A DNA stretch of 64,000 nt. It comes from Stagonosporopsis chrysanthemi (Eukaryota > Ascomycota > Dothideomycetes > Pleosporales > Didymellaceae). How positions within the stretch are numbered: the stretch's first letter is position 1; the number at the start of each line of letters is the position of its first letter. Where the stretch lies: NCBI GenBank assembly GCA_022560025.1, contig JAFISE010000028.1, positions 1-64,000 on the forward strand, read 5' to 3'. Below the pieces are notes generated by a model. The model ran no database searches and was not told where the DNA came from. It saw nothing but the letters and a program-made list of their open reading frames with translations. Made by a program: the position numbers and the translations under genes. This document shows, piece by piece, positions 23,657 through 34,959 of this stretch.

Positions 23657-25984
23657 ATGAGCGTACGCGTCGTTGCACGAATCAGGCCATTGCTCAAGCA
23701 GGAGCTCGATAAGGACACCATCGTCGCCGCAGAGACCCTTGACGGAGAGTCTGCCCCCACAGTCGTGCGGCTACCAAGCCCAAAGAATGACGCGGAGTCT
23801 TTCAGCTTTCAGTTCAGCTCTGTGTACGAGCAAGACGCGTCGCAACAACAACTGTTCGATGCCGAGAGTGTGTCATCATCACCAGACGCGTTTAATCGCA
23901 CTCCTAATGACGTTTAGTCTCTCCAACGGTCAAGAACTTGTTCAATGGCTTCGACCTGTCCATTTTCGCTCACGGTTGCACCGGTACCGGCAAGACACAC
24001 ACAATGCGAGGCGGCAAGTCGCTGGCTGATCGTGGTGTGATTCCTCGACTCCTGAGCGCCATATACAGGCGGTGTAAGAAGATCGAAAAAGACTCTGCTG
24101 GTGCAACGCAAGTCGAGGTCGCATTGGAGTACTTCGAGATCTACTGCGATCGCGTATACGACCTGTTCGAACCACCGGAGAAGCGCACGCCTTCTGGACT
24201 GCCAATTCGCGACAATCGCGGCAAGACTGTTGTCGTTGGTTTGACTGAGAAGCCATGCACAACATTGAAAGAGTTTGAACAGCTGTATGATCAGGCGAAC
24301 ATGAATCGTTCGACTTCTGCGACAAAGGTACGACCTCAGTAGCTAAAGAGCTTTCAGCCTATAACTGATGCTATAACAGCTCAATGCGCACTCTTCTCGA
24401 TCCCACGCCGTGCTCTGTGTCAAGATCACGCAGACCACCGAAACTACAGTACGCGTAAGCCGAGCGTCATGTATCGATCTTGCAGGTTCTGAAGACAATC
24501 GCCGCACCGACAACAATAAGGAGCGGTTGGTTGAAAGCTCTGCCATCAACAAGTCACTCTTCGTACTCGCGCAATGTGTTGAGGCCATGAACAAAAAGCA
24601 AACCAGAATACCGTATCGCGAGTCCAAGATGACGCGAATCCTTGGGCTTGGTCAGAACAAGGGCTTGACCGTCATGATCCTAAACCTTGCGCCCACCCGC
24701 GCGTACCACCTCGACACCATCAGCTCTTTGAACTTCGCAAGTCGCACGAAGAAGATTGAAATCGCAGAGGTCGAGAACGATCCGGTCCTCCGAACCATGT
24801 CGAAGCCCCTTGCGGTATCGAGCAGCATCGGAGGAGCGAACATTAAGCGTCAACCTCTTCGGGCCTTGACAGCAGCCACCAATGTGAACGTGACGGAGAC
24901 AGGCAAGGAGAAGAAAGGGGAGAAGCCTGTAAAGGCGTTTTCTGTTTACTCTGATTCTCGCAAGCCTGTCTCTCGTGTTTCTAACCTGACTTCCCAGAAC
25001 CAAGGTGTACGACGTACGGAGACGCAAAAGCGTACGGCAGAATCAAGTAGCACGTTTGCGACTCGACCAACGAAAACCCTTCGCACAGCCGATAGCACCT
25101 CACAGGCGCGTGCCGTCGAACCCGGTATGACGAAAGAGGCGATCGAAGCACTCATTGCACAGAGGTTGGACGAGCGACTTGCCGAAAAGGCATTGCAAGA
25201 CGCCGCTGCTGCAGCGCCAGCCATCTCTGATGAGCTTCAAAGGCGCCTCGACGATCTGGAACAGCGTATCGACGCGAAAGAGGACGACGGCAAGTCGCAG
25301 GGCTTACAATTCCTGTTGATGGCCAAGCAGCATCACGCCAGAGGCGAGGATGCGAGTGCTCTGCGAATGTACCACTTGGCTGAGCCATACTTTCCCGGTA
25401 ACGAGAAGCTGCAGGCAAAGATGAGGAGTCTGGAAGATCGAATTCGGGCGAAGCGTGAGGAGGGACAGAAGCATGTGTCAGCACCTGTCGTACCAGCTAC
25501 TGTGTCAAGTCTCATGGCACCTCTAAGGGCAGATAAGAAGATTGCGCGACCGAAGATGGTGTTCCGGGACGAAGCCGAGTCTGAGGATGACGACTTTGCA
25601 CCGCCACCGCCATCCGACCACGACGAATCTTTCGCAGCAGAGGACAGCTTTGTTGCGAAGCCGAAGGCTGCCCGCAAACCAAAGAAGACCCTGAAGAGGC
25701 TACCTGTTTTCCGGGACGACTTGGACATATCTGCAGGCCCGGGCGCACAAACACCTCGAACATCACACCTACTCAAGATTATTAACAGCCGCGACGTCAA
25801 CCAGATTAAAGCGCTGAAGGGTGTGGGGTTGAAGAAAGCGGATGCAATTGTGAACTGCCTGATGGAAATGGACAATGCTGAGGTTCAGGATTTGGCCAGC
25901 CTGGCTATGTTGAAGGGAGTGAGCGGCAAGACGGTGGAGAACATGAGGATGGGGTTGAGTGTTGTTGGCGATTACGACTTCTGA
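23657..25984 (+). CDS. Kinesin-10 family motor (KIF22/Kid-like) with HhH tail
   Basis: Microtubule motor. Exons 23657..23867, 23918..24327, 24380..25984, 741 aa. The N-terminal motor domain has RVVARIRPL, P-loop GCTGTGKTHT (spliced exon 2), switch I NAHSSRSHAV (formed by exon 3), switch II DLAGSE and the neck-side INKSLFVL...RIPYRESKMTRIL. A coiled-coil-like stretch lies near residues 440-480. The C-terminal about 70 residues (LLKIINSRDVNQIKALKGVGLKKADAI) form a helix-hairpin-helix DNA-binding fold, the hallmark of Kid/KIF22 chromokinesins. The likely role is chromosome-arm ejection or spindle alignment. Intron 1 (50 nt) and intron 2 (52 nt) have canonical ends. Confidence 0.9.
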
Positions 25985-26844
25985 GCCTTGGCTCGTTCTG
26001 CATTCTAGCGTGGAGTTTTGGAGCGTTTAGTGTTTGAATTGCATAGCATGAGCGCAGAGCATTTGCATTTGCATCGGGTCGGCGTTAATTAGTGTAGATC
26101 GGAGTTGTCCCTTCGCCTGGTTTAGAATAGCATAAGTAGCATGAGACATAATCGCACTACCGACGTTCACCCTCGTACCGCAGGATTTGTCGTGCCTTGT
26201 TTTGAACGGTGTCTACGGCATTATGGCCTCCCTTCATGCCTATCACTACCTGCAGGCGGAGGCAACAACATCGTAGAGTGGAATCGTTTATGAAGAGGCC
26301 CGCTTCGTTCTGGTGGGTCTTGCCATAATTATAAACAGTGCATCAATAACAGTATGCCTGCTTTAGAAGTTCCGTCACTCCGCAATGGTACTCAAGACCT
26401 CGAACCCAGGATGCGACGCGCTGAAGGCCTGTAGCCATGATATGGAGGCCTCTATTGGGTCCTGCCGTGCTATACAGACAATATAAACGTGTCTAGGGGG
26501 TACGGTCTTTAATAAAGATGTAAAGGTAGTTTGAGTGTCAACCGAATGATAGTTGATATTGGACGAAATCGCTCTGCAATTTTGCCGCTTGCAAACCAGT
26601 CCGACAAAAGCCAAAAAAATCCGAGTAGCCCCTGACTACCTCAGCCCCGCTCTTACCCACGTAAAAACACTGCACTTTCCTGGCAAGCATTCTCTGACAC
26701 CCAAATCGTCCAGCGAACGTCAGAGCTCGCCCTGCAGATCTGAACATCCTGCTGTTACTACAAAAAAACTTAAAATATATACGCCCCATTGCACCAGCCA
26801 CCCATCAAAGCAGTGGCGCAACCACCAACTTGATAGCAAGTTGA
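25985..26844. other. Intergenic region before tRNA-Asn
   Basis: No gene is supported. It probably contains the kinesin 3' UTR. There are short homopolymer A runs near 26600-26770 but nothing recognisable. Confidence 0.5.
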
Positions 26845-26940
26845 TCCTCCGTGGCGCAATTGGCTAGCGCGTCTGACTGTTATCCGCATCTCGCTTGATT
26901 GCACATCAGGAGGTTGAAAGTTCGAGCCTTTCCGGGGGAG
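26845..26940 (+). tRNA. tRNA-Asn (GTT), with intron
   Basis: The cloverleaf folds by eye: acceptor TCCTCCG pairs with CGGGGGA (one T-G), D-arm GCGC/GCGC around AATTGGCTA, anticodon stem TCTGA/TCAGG, T-arm GAAAG-TTCGAGC-CTTTC, discriminator G. The anticodon GTT is at 26879-26881. A 22-nt intron (about 26883..26904) lies one base 3' of the anticodon, the canonical position. A T6 Pol III terminator is at 26952-26957. Confidence 0.93.
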
Positions 26941-27332
26941 ATAACACATTCTTTTTTGCTGTCATTCTGGCTTCACCGCACGATGGTGATCTAGTCTTTT
27001 GTGTAGAGGAGCATGAAGCGGCAGGGTATGTCTTGAATAGGTTAGTGGGTAAATTTGTTTTGTGGCGTGAAGTTTAGTGGTAGGCTGTGGCAGCGTGTGT
27101 GCAAGAAAGCAGATGGATGGTCCAAGTATCCCTCCTTCCAGCTCGGTGAGCTCGTGAGGTCTTCCTGCAATCATTTTGCTGACTGATGGAAGATGCGTGT
27201 TGATCACTACAGTCTGTTATTAAGTGCGGTTCTCCTAGAAATACATGAGAGACGTATTCAGTTTAAGCTTCATTAATGTCATTAAAGGCTATTATAAAAT
27301 CCAAAGCCCGCTCTTCTGGACTATCATCGAAT
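26941..27332. other. Intergenic region between tRNA-Asn and phosphoketolase 3' end
   Basis: Contains the tRNA terminator T-run and presumably the phosphoketolase 3' UTR. No other feature is seen. Confidence 0.5.
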
Positions 27333-29893
27333 CTAAAAAGGCCAAACCCATTCGCCAATTTCCTCGGGATCCACACCCTCATGGAACGAGTGGTTCTTCG
27401 CGCGGATCTGATCGTTGAGCATTGCCTCGCGAGCCGCCGCACCCTTGTTACCCAAACCAGGAATGCGGTCAATAGCATTGATGGCCAAGCTATAGCGATC
27501 AGTACCATTGCGGATAGCCAACTCGAGTGGTGTATCGATGTTACCCTTCTCCCGGTAACCGCAAACCATGAGATTCTGCTGGCCCTTGCGACCATATGTC
27601 AGACGGTGGATCAACCAGGGATACGAGTGAAAGTTGAAGATGCAAGGAACGTCATCTGTGAAGATCGCTTTCCACTCGTGCGCCTGCAGACCGTGAGGGT
27701 GCTCGCTCGCATCGATCAGCTTGAAGAGGTCTACCACGTTGACGAAACGAATCTTCAGCTGCGGTAGGTGAGTGCGCAAGAGAGCGGTGGCTGCAAGCGA
27801 CTCGTGGGTCGAGACATCACCACAAGATGCCATGACAATGTCAGGCTCCTCGCCCTCGTCGTTCGAAGCCCACCTCCAAATACCAACGCCCTTGGAGCAG
27901 TGCTCGATGGCCTGATCCATGGTGAGGTATTGCAGATGCTCTTGTTTATCCGCAACAATGACGTTGACGTAGTTCTCACTACGAAGACAATGATCCATGG
28001 TAGAGAGCAAGCAGTTGGCATCAGGAGGCAGGTAGATGCGTACAACATCAGGGCTCTTATTCGCAACAACGTCAAGGAATCCAGGGTCCTGGTGCGTGAA
28101 GCCATTGTGATCCTGTCGCCATACGGTGGCTGTGAGGAGGATGTTGAGTGAAGCGACCTTCTTCCTCCATTCAACCTCAAGGCACTTCTCAATCCACTTG
28201 CAGTGCTGATTCACCATGCTGTCAATGATGTGGATGAAGGGCTCGTAGCTGTTAAGCAGACCATGTCGTCCGGACAGAATATAGCCCTCTAGCCAACCCT
28301 GCAAAAGTTAGTACCGAATTTGTCGTCATAGACTGAGCTTTACGTACCTCGACTGTATGCTCAGAGAGCATTTCCATAACACGTCCGTCGAACGCCAAAT
28401 TACCGCCGTCTTCATCTTCTTCAAAGTAATCAGCTAGCCATACCTTCTTGCCAGCCTCGTAGATCTTGTCGAGCTTGTTCGACTGTGTCTCATCGGGACC
28501 GAAGACGCGGAAGTCTTGCAGATTCTGCGCCACAACATCACGGAGGAAGCCCGCGAAATTTGCCATGCTGCCCAACCTCGTTACACCTCCCTTCTTGACC
28601 TCGATACCGTATGTGCGGAAATCTGGAACGTGAAGCTTCTTCTTGAGTAACCCGCCATTTGCAACAGGGTTGGCACTCATGCGTCTGTTGCCCTTCGGAG
28701 CAAGCTCTCGTAACTCAGAAACAAGCTTGCCGTCCTTGTCGAAGTGCTTCTCCGGTTCATAGCTGCGCAACCAAGCTTCAAGCTTCTTGAGACTCTCGGG
28801 GTTTGTGAGGACGTCGGTGATTGGGACCTGGTGAGCTCGCCAGAAGCCCTCAGAGTAGTGGTCGCCGATCTTGCGGGGTCCAGTCCATCCCTTAGGTGTT
28901 CGGAGAACGATCATAGGCCAGCGAGGCCTGAAGGCCTTGCCAGAGTCACGAGCCTGCTTCTGGTATTCTCTGATCTTTGTGACACAGCGCTCCAAGGTAC
29001 CAGCCATGGCCTGGTGCATAGAGGGTAAATCGCTGCCTTCGACGAAGTAGGGCGTCCAGCCATAGCCGAGGAAGAGGTTCTCGAGCTCCTTGTGGCTGAC
29101 ACGAGAGAGGATTGTGGGGTTATTGATCTGGTCCAATTAGTGGCTTTACACGAGTAGTCTGCTCTATGCTTACTTTGTACCCGTTCAAGTGCAGCACGGG
29201 CAATACAGCTCCGTCAGTAATTGGGTTGAGGAACTTGGTCGAGTGCCAACTTGTAGCTAGAGGACCGGTCTCAGACTCGCCATCACCGACCATCGTCAAT
29301 GCAATCAGATCTGGGTGATCGAAGACTGCACCAAAGGCGTGAGAGATTGAGTAACCGAGCTCTCCTCCCTCGTGCAGACTGCCGGGAGTCTCAGGAGTGG
29401 CGTGGGAGCCAATACCGCCAGGGAATGAAAAGTACTTGAAGAACCTCCTCAGACCCTCTTCGTCCTCCTTCTTGTCGGGATAAACCTCGGAATAGACACC
29501 CTCAAGGTATGAGTTAGATAGGACCGCAGGCGCACCGTGACCAGGACCAGAGATGAAGAGAGCATCCAAGTCGTACTTCTTGATCAAGCGGTTCATATGG
29601 ATATATGTAAACGACTGACCGGCGTCAGATCCCCAATGACCCAGAAGCCGGCGCTTGAGGTGGTCTAGGGTTAATGGTTGGCGCAAGAGAGGGTTTCTTC
29701 GCAAGTAGATCATCGCCAAGCACATGTACATCGAGGCATTGAAGTAATCGGTCATTAGGCGCACTTCGTCGTCGGTGAGTGGCGTCTCGTTGACAGAAGA
29801 CCTGGCAACGCCGTATGGTGATATGCTAAGGTTTTCAACATCTTCGGTGAGCTTCTCAGGCTCAGGAGCCGCGACTGGTATCATTGCGTCCAT
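27333..29893 (-). CDS. Phosphoketolase (xylulose-5-phosphate/fructose-6-phosphate)
   Basis: Thiamine-diphosphate enzyme that phosphorolytically cleaves xylulose-5-P (and/or fructose-6-P) to acetyl-phosphate plus a sugar phosphate in the cytosol. Exons on the minus strand: 29893..29174, 29127..28348, 28298..27333; 821 aa, the full family length. N-terminal domain LLGHWGSDAGQSF and ISGPGHGAPA; TPP/metal motif GDGESETGPL near residue 215; middle domain WPMIVLRTPKGWTGP; central YDR-type region LLTATVWRQDHNGFTHQDPG; C-terminal domain LMVCGYREKGNIDTP. Introns are 46 and 49 nt. All catalytic-region motifs I can recognise are intact. Confidence 0.96.
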
Positions 29894-31563
29894 GTTTGCT
29901 GTTGTTTTTGGGGCGGCGATCAGGCGAACGCGCTGCTCTTAAGCTCTTTGTGGAGACGCGCGCGATGATGTAGTAGCGGAAGTAGGCGGAAGGACCTCAG
30001 CTTGTTGAGGAGCTTGTACAAACGGTTGCAGCTCCAATGTGGCGTAGAATGTCAATTGAGAGCTCAAAATCAAGTTGAGTAAGTGCAGCAGGCTGTGGGC
30101 TGGGTATTCGGCTTTATTTCAAGTAAAATCGCAGCTGTAAGATGCGCACCTGAAAGCCGAGAGCTCTCCTGATCCATTGTTGCTACAGTGCCATTGGCCA
30201 TTGAACAGTCTAGCACCGCTTCCGCATCAACGTTTCATCATAGGTGAGCTTTCCGTCGAATTAGAGCTGTTTGCTGTTTGCGTGCCTTGCTGCGTCATGA
30301 TAGCATGATGACCTGATGCTAAAAGCCTATTTAGGCTTAGTTCGAGCTACAACGCGCCTGATTCGCAGTGGAGCTCACGAAAATCACACCTCTGAGCACC
30401 TCTGCCCATGGCCTCATCATGACCGCGGCAACGTTGAGCTTATCTGCGAAAAACAGCGGTCATCAAGAGATAATACGAAGAGAATCATGCCTACCGACAA
30501 GGGCATTCCCAAGCTCTACCGTCAAAACAAGCACACCGATGGTCTGGGTTCCAAATGACGTTGGCGCATCCGGCTGCCCCGCGCATCCAAAGTGGGACGT
30601 GCCGTGAGCCGAGCCGAGCTGACGGACCGAACGATCACGATGCCCTTGCTGAGGTGGCCAGCAGAGACCGGACGTTTGCGAGCTTTGTTCTGAAGGAGAA
30701 AAGGTGTTGATCGTTCCCCATCTAGGTACAGCTGATATGTTACCTAACGGAAGCAGAACGACGACCAGCGTATATTGACCTATGGGACGAAAGTTGCCAT
30801 GACGGCGCTCGACGCCCCCCTTCCCCCCTCAGAAATCTTTCAATGTGTCTGGTGTGCTGTACACTATCAGCTCCGGGTCAATCCTATGGTACTTGGTGCT
30901 ACATATTGAGCCTTTGAACAGACCTTCCGAAACTTCATAACGAAACTCCAGCTAGAGGGAAAAAAAAATGCCCAGCAATTGAGATGACGGGACTCAGCAT
31001 GGCCAGAAGACTTCTCATGTAACCGGCTCCTCCATTGATCTTCTTTGGAACTCCTGTTTTGATCCGACTCCGCGATGTTTTTGTCTAGGTCTTCAACCCT
31101 GTTCTGGCCTCTAAGCCTCTCTGGACCTTGTTTGCTCAAGCTTCTGCTCTCTCTCCACAGAACCTCGCGTTTGGAGTAGTTGCACCGCGTCGTCGTTGTG
31201 CGAGCCCCCAGCTCTCTCGATCCATTCAGTCAAGAATGTGATCTGATTTCCTGCATCTCTCAGACCTCTGTCTCAACTAGGCGGCTAGAGCAGGCACCAA
31301 GGTTATGTTTTGAGTTCACCGCAGTCCTGCGTGAACTCTCTTTGGAGCCAGAGTACCGTATCCTGTTTCGGCGGCATCAAGCGATGAATCGTATAGGGTC
31401 GGCCCATGGTCCGGGCTACACCGTAACTTCTCTTTTCAAGCTTGTCTGGTGTTACTCACTATCCCATATCGTCGTTACTGGAGCTTAATTCTTGGAAGCT
31501 TCACCAAAGCAGATAGAAGCTTATCAATTGGCAATATAGACCTCTCATCCAATACAGCCTTCC
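29894..31563. other. Intergenic region upstream of phosphoketolase
   Basis: About 1.7 kb with no supported gene. It starts with the phosphoketolase promoter. Later parts have short, non-conserved frames only. Confidence 0.5.
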
Positions 31564-31682
31564 ACATACGACCATAGGACGTTGAATACAAGGCTTCCCG
31601 TTCGCTCAGCCCTATTTAAGCAACGTACCGGCGGATTAGTAGTTAGGTGGGTGACCACTAGCGAATACCCGCTGTTGTATGT
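31564..31682 (+). rRNA. 5S rRNA gene (dispersed, diverged copy)
   Basis: The sequence begins ACATACGACCATAGG, has CAAGGCTTCCCG, CGCTCAGCC, TTAAGC, TTAGTAGTTAGGTGGGTGACC and AGCGAATA, and ends GTTGTATGT, the fungal 5S skeleton over 119 nt. The terminal helix ACATACGAC/GTTGTATGT is intact. The inner helix ACGTTG (about 31582-31587) pairs perfectly with CAACGT (31621-31626), although both differ from the common fungal sequence I remember. A T7 run follows directly as Pol III terminator. Several other positions show C-to-T or G-to-A type differences, so it may be a variant or ageing copy. Single dispersed 5S copies are normal in filamentous ascomycetes. Confidence 0.9.
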
Positions 31683-32553
31683 TTTTTTGTTTTATGTCCA
31701 ATGGATTTGCCTCTGTTTTTTGGAGGTGGCGAAGCTGCAAGTGCTACATGTTCTAGTAGTCCACAGTGAGCAACATCAGAGCTTGGGTTCATGATACAGG
31801 CAGTATCATAGCTTCCACATGATGGTGCAATGAAGTGATCGTCTATACATGCAAGTGGAGCTTCCAGGAAATGGGCCCCATACGATGAGCCAGGTGCCGT
31901 TTCTGTGAGTCTTTGCAAGATGAGCAACGCGCGGGTAAGGTAAACATTATATCTACTTTGTTCAAGTCTACCATGCTGGAAAGCAAAAGGGACGCAGAAG
32001 AGGTGGGGAGGGAGTCAATTACAAAAGTATGGCGCGTATGTCTAGGTTCTTCAGGTATTTTTCGAAAAGCGAGTGTGACCGCATCGGCTGTGCCGGTAGA
32101 TGAGAACAACGACGCAAGCTGTGGCACACGTCGCTGAGGCACACGTCGCTGACCAGGGGCTTTCTCTTCTGAGGCAGTTTCCGAGATGTCACAGACTTCG
32201 TCAGCAGGTATCGTTCTCAAGTTGGCTATGAATCACGTTGTTAAGTGTGCTGACAATCTGTACATAATCAGCAGTGACTCTGAACAAGCCGTTCCAGCGT
32301 GCGATTTGTCTTTCGATTGGGATTGAAAGAAATTTGAGGCTCTACAATGGTTCGACAGAAACGTAAACAGATTGTCTCTGTTCCTAACAGGGCTATACAC
32401 AGTAACTCCAACCAACCTATTGTATGTATTCTTCGTGAATGAGACTTTTACTCCTTCCAATTGCATCACTGTGCGTGGTAGCCGGTTTGGCTGTTTCAAT
32501 TAACCTTGTTAAGAATGATCAACACTGTACCGACGTAATTGTGTATAGAAAGT
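31683..32553. other. Intergenic region after 5S rRNA
   Basis: No supported gene. It holds a 15-bp tandem duplication (32123..32152). A 125-codon open frame on the minus strand at 31843-32220 lacks an ATG start and any domain. Confidence 0.45.
32123..32152 (+). repeat. 15-bp perfect tandem duplication
   Basis: GGCACACGTCGCTGA occurs twice head to tail (32123-32137 and 32138-32152). Seen directly; no function is proposed. Confidence 0.9.
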
Positions 32554-34191
32554 CTATACTATGACCGGCAGTATAACCTTTGAAGCTCTTTGTCGTCCAT
32601 GGTATATCGCGTGGATGATTTTTCTCATCTCGACCGAAGTTGTGCTAGGCTCATCTCTGGCAGAGACCGCAAATTGCGGAAATAACGCTCCGGCGGCAAG
32701 CAAGCTGATTCGGCTTCCTTCCATGAACCTATGTGCACAGTCGTTCAGGTGGAGGGTAATACTCTTGGCATTTTGGCCACTTTCAAGACGTTTGTAAGTC
32801 TCTGTGATGCTATGCGAGCGTCCTTTTACGTTGACTTCGCTAATTCTAACAAACAGATCCGCGACCGGGTTATCACTCGAGTGACTCAACTGTACGATGA
32901 CTTTTCCCGAAATTTCAACATTGCTCTTAAGAGCTTCAGTCATAAATGTCAGGACATCGGAATGTAACGTCAGTGCAGTATCATCCACACTTCCACCTCC
33001 GAGAAGTAAATTTCCCCCAATCGTCGGAGTTGGCTGGCTGAGATTGAGAATGAATTCCGATGAGCTTCCTTCAACGGGTGATTGTTCGTTTGCAAGACGG
33101 TTCCAAGGCCCAAGATGAAGCTCTTTTGTAAGTGTTGGTGGTGGCCATATCTGTGCATCTCGCCACATCTCAGCTCCAGTAATGTAATACTGGACAGGAT
33201 ATTCTCTAACTCGATGTGCACGCTTTCCGAGATGCGCCTCCAACCAGTCGAACGACTGTTGATAGACTCTTGACTGAATTCCGACCTGTGCGTGGTTCCA
33301 ATGACCCATTAGAAGCGCAACATCTACATTGCGCTCACGAAGACGCATGTATTGCTCTACTGTCTGTGGTGCGAAGACGTCGTACCATCCACTGAACAGG
33401 AAGATAGGAATTGTCTCGCGTTCCAGGCCTTCTCCAAGTTGAAAGTGATCGTAGGATCCATAGGAAGTGTCTGGGTGGTTGACAACATGACTCAACCATG
33501 GCGCACGATCTTGAAAATGTGACTCTACACTTGTAGCCGGAGGTACCTGGTCTAGGATGGTTCGCATGCGTTTTGGTGTGGACAATCTTTTGAAAGCTTG
33601 GACAATTCCAGTCTCTTCCTGATGCAACATGTTTTCAGCCCAGTAAATCCATTCCAGTGCAAGTGAGCCTGTTCCCCATAGTTGCCGGCTGAAGTCATGA
33701 GGTGCGCACTGGATCACAGCAGCCACCATGTCGGCTGGCGGATTTCGCAACAGGGCCCATTGCACAAAACCCAAATACGGGCCTCCTAGAGTCGCAAATG
33801 ATCCTGTATACCAGCTTTGTTCACGCATCCATGCAACGATGGCTTGCCCGTCCTTATCCTCGTTGCGCCAGGGATCAAATTCGGCCCCAGATCCAAATGT
33901 GTCACGACAGCTCACAAGCAAACATTGGTAGCCCCGAGCTGCGCAGGGACGGGCGCTGAGAAGCGAAAAGAAGAGACCGCGACCGTATGGACATCGAATA
34001 AGAATTGTGCCTGCGGGTGTCTCATTGTTGGCTAGCACAGGCTGGTAGAGGTCTGCGGCGAATTAGAAATCCGCCAGTGCAGATATCCGTACGCTCGTGA
34101 CCGTATATGAACAAATTACGGGAGGGAATCCCAGCTGTCGCGCGGCAAGGCGGTCGAGAAATGTGTCTATGGGTCCACGTTTTGTCTGCAT
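32554..34191 (-). pseudogene. Decayed CocE/NonD alpha/beta-hydrolase (X-Pro peptidase-like)
   Basis: Family members hydrolyse esters or amides (cocaine esterase, X-Pro dipeptidyl peptidases, antibiotic acylases). One frame runs from an ATG at 34191 to a stop at 32554 (546 codons), but codon 43 is a TAA (34063-34065). Family-like sequence (DRLAARQLGFPP before it, FAADLYQP and IRCPYGRG after it) continues on both sides in the same frame. Downstream of the stop no ATG precedes the domain core. At the nucleophile elbow the expected G-x-SY-x-G reads LGGPYLGF: the serine is a proline (CCG, one base from TCG). The Asp region GWYDVFAP and His region MGHWNHAQ look intact, as does the C-terminal jelly-roll part. 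No frame-preserving intron keeps the conserved AADLY. I therefore call a pseudogene; a sequencing error would not explain both changes. Confidence 0.72.
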
Positions 34192-34959
34192 TGTCGGCAG
34201 GTCCGAATCGACACAGCCTTTGCAAAGTTCTGATCCTGCTGGTCTGTGAAGCAATTCGTAGGACCGCTAAGATGAGATTCGAGAGTGGTATCAGGCTACC
34301 AGTTTTGCAAGTCAGATTGTGGTGCGCATATTCCACTTAAGCAATACAGGAGCCGGTTGAACGAGAGCACTTCTCAAATTCGCCTTGTGGTTTGGAGCAT
34401 CAAGGGTTTCGCGCTCGGTTTCGCTCTTGGCAGGCGCAAATGCATGAACCCTGGCCGGTTTTTCGTCCATGCTGATGTGACATGGCAATACCGTTAGCTG
34501 GAGGTTCCGTGACTTGGGTCACTGCCTGTAGTGCCATACGATGTGCGCGATTTGGTATGCACGATGATGGCTTGCTGTGTGAGAAGCAAGGAATTTTGGC
34601 GTCATGAAGCGAATAGTAGAATGGAAGCTTATCCTGGTGTGCCGCACGGAGTCAGCTCATTCACGGGCTCTTCGTCGTGGAACGACTTACATTTCACGAC
34701 CACTGACGTCACCACATCTGGCGACGAAGAGCTAAGATTCGATGACGACGGGCAACAACAGAGAAGGATGGTATAGCATATGTGTGTCGCGCCTATTTAT
34801 TGGTGCCCCGGCCAACTGCGGTACGCAGCAGTGCTGCCGAAGCCTCATCCTTGCTCATCTGCGTTAGCACCTGTTTCCTTATTGATCTTCTGTTGGACGA
34901 CTCTGTCGTGATGACCGCGCTGTATGACCGGCAGTCATGGACCAAAAAAAGGCAATGTC
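34192..34959. other. Intergenic region
   Basis: No gene with a recognisable domain. An 81-codon frame at 34531-34776 is not convincing. Confidence 0.5.

Noticed and set aside
31843..32220. 125-codon minus-strand frame with an RRVPQRRVPQ repeat
   Set aside because: It has no ATG and a stop just upstream; the repeat only reflects the 15-bp DNA duplication.
29894..32553. Transposon relic
   Set aside because: I looked for terminal repeats or transposase/reverse-transcriptase fragments and saw none.
34023..34090. Intron that would remove the in-frame TAA of the CocE-like gene
   Set aside because: GTACGG...CAG is 40 nt and breaks the frame. The 60-nt version starting at GTTCAT keeps the frame but deletes family-conserved residues before DLYQP.
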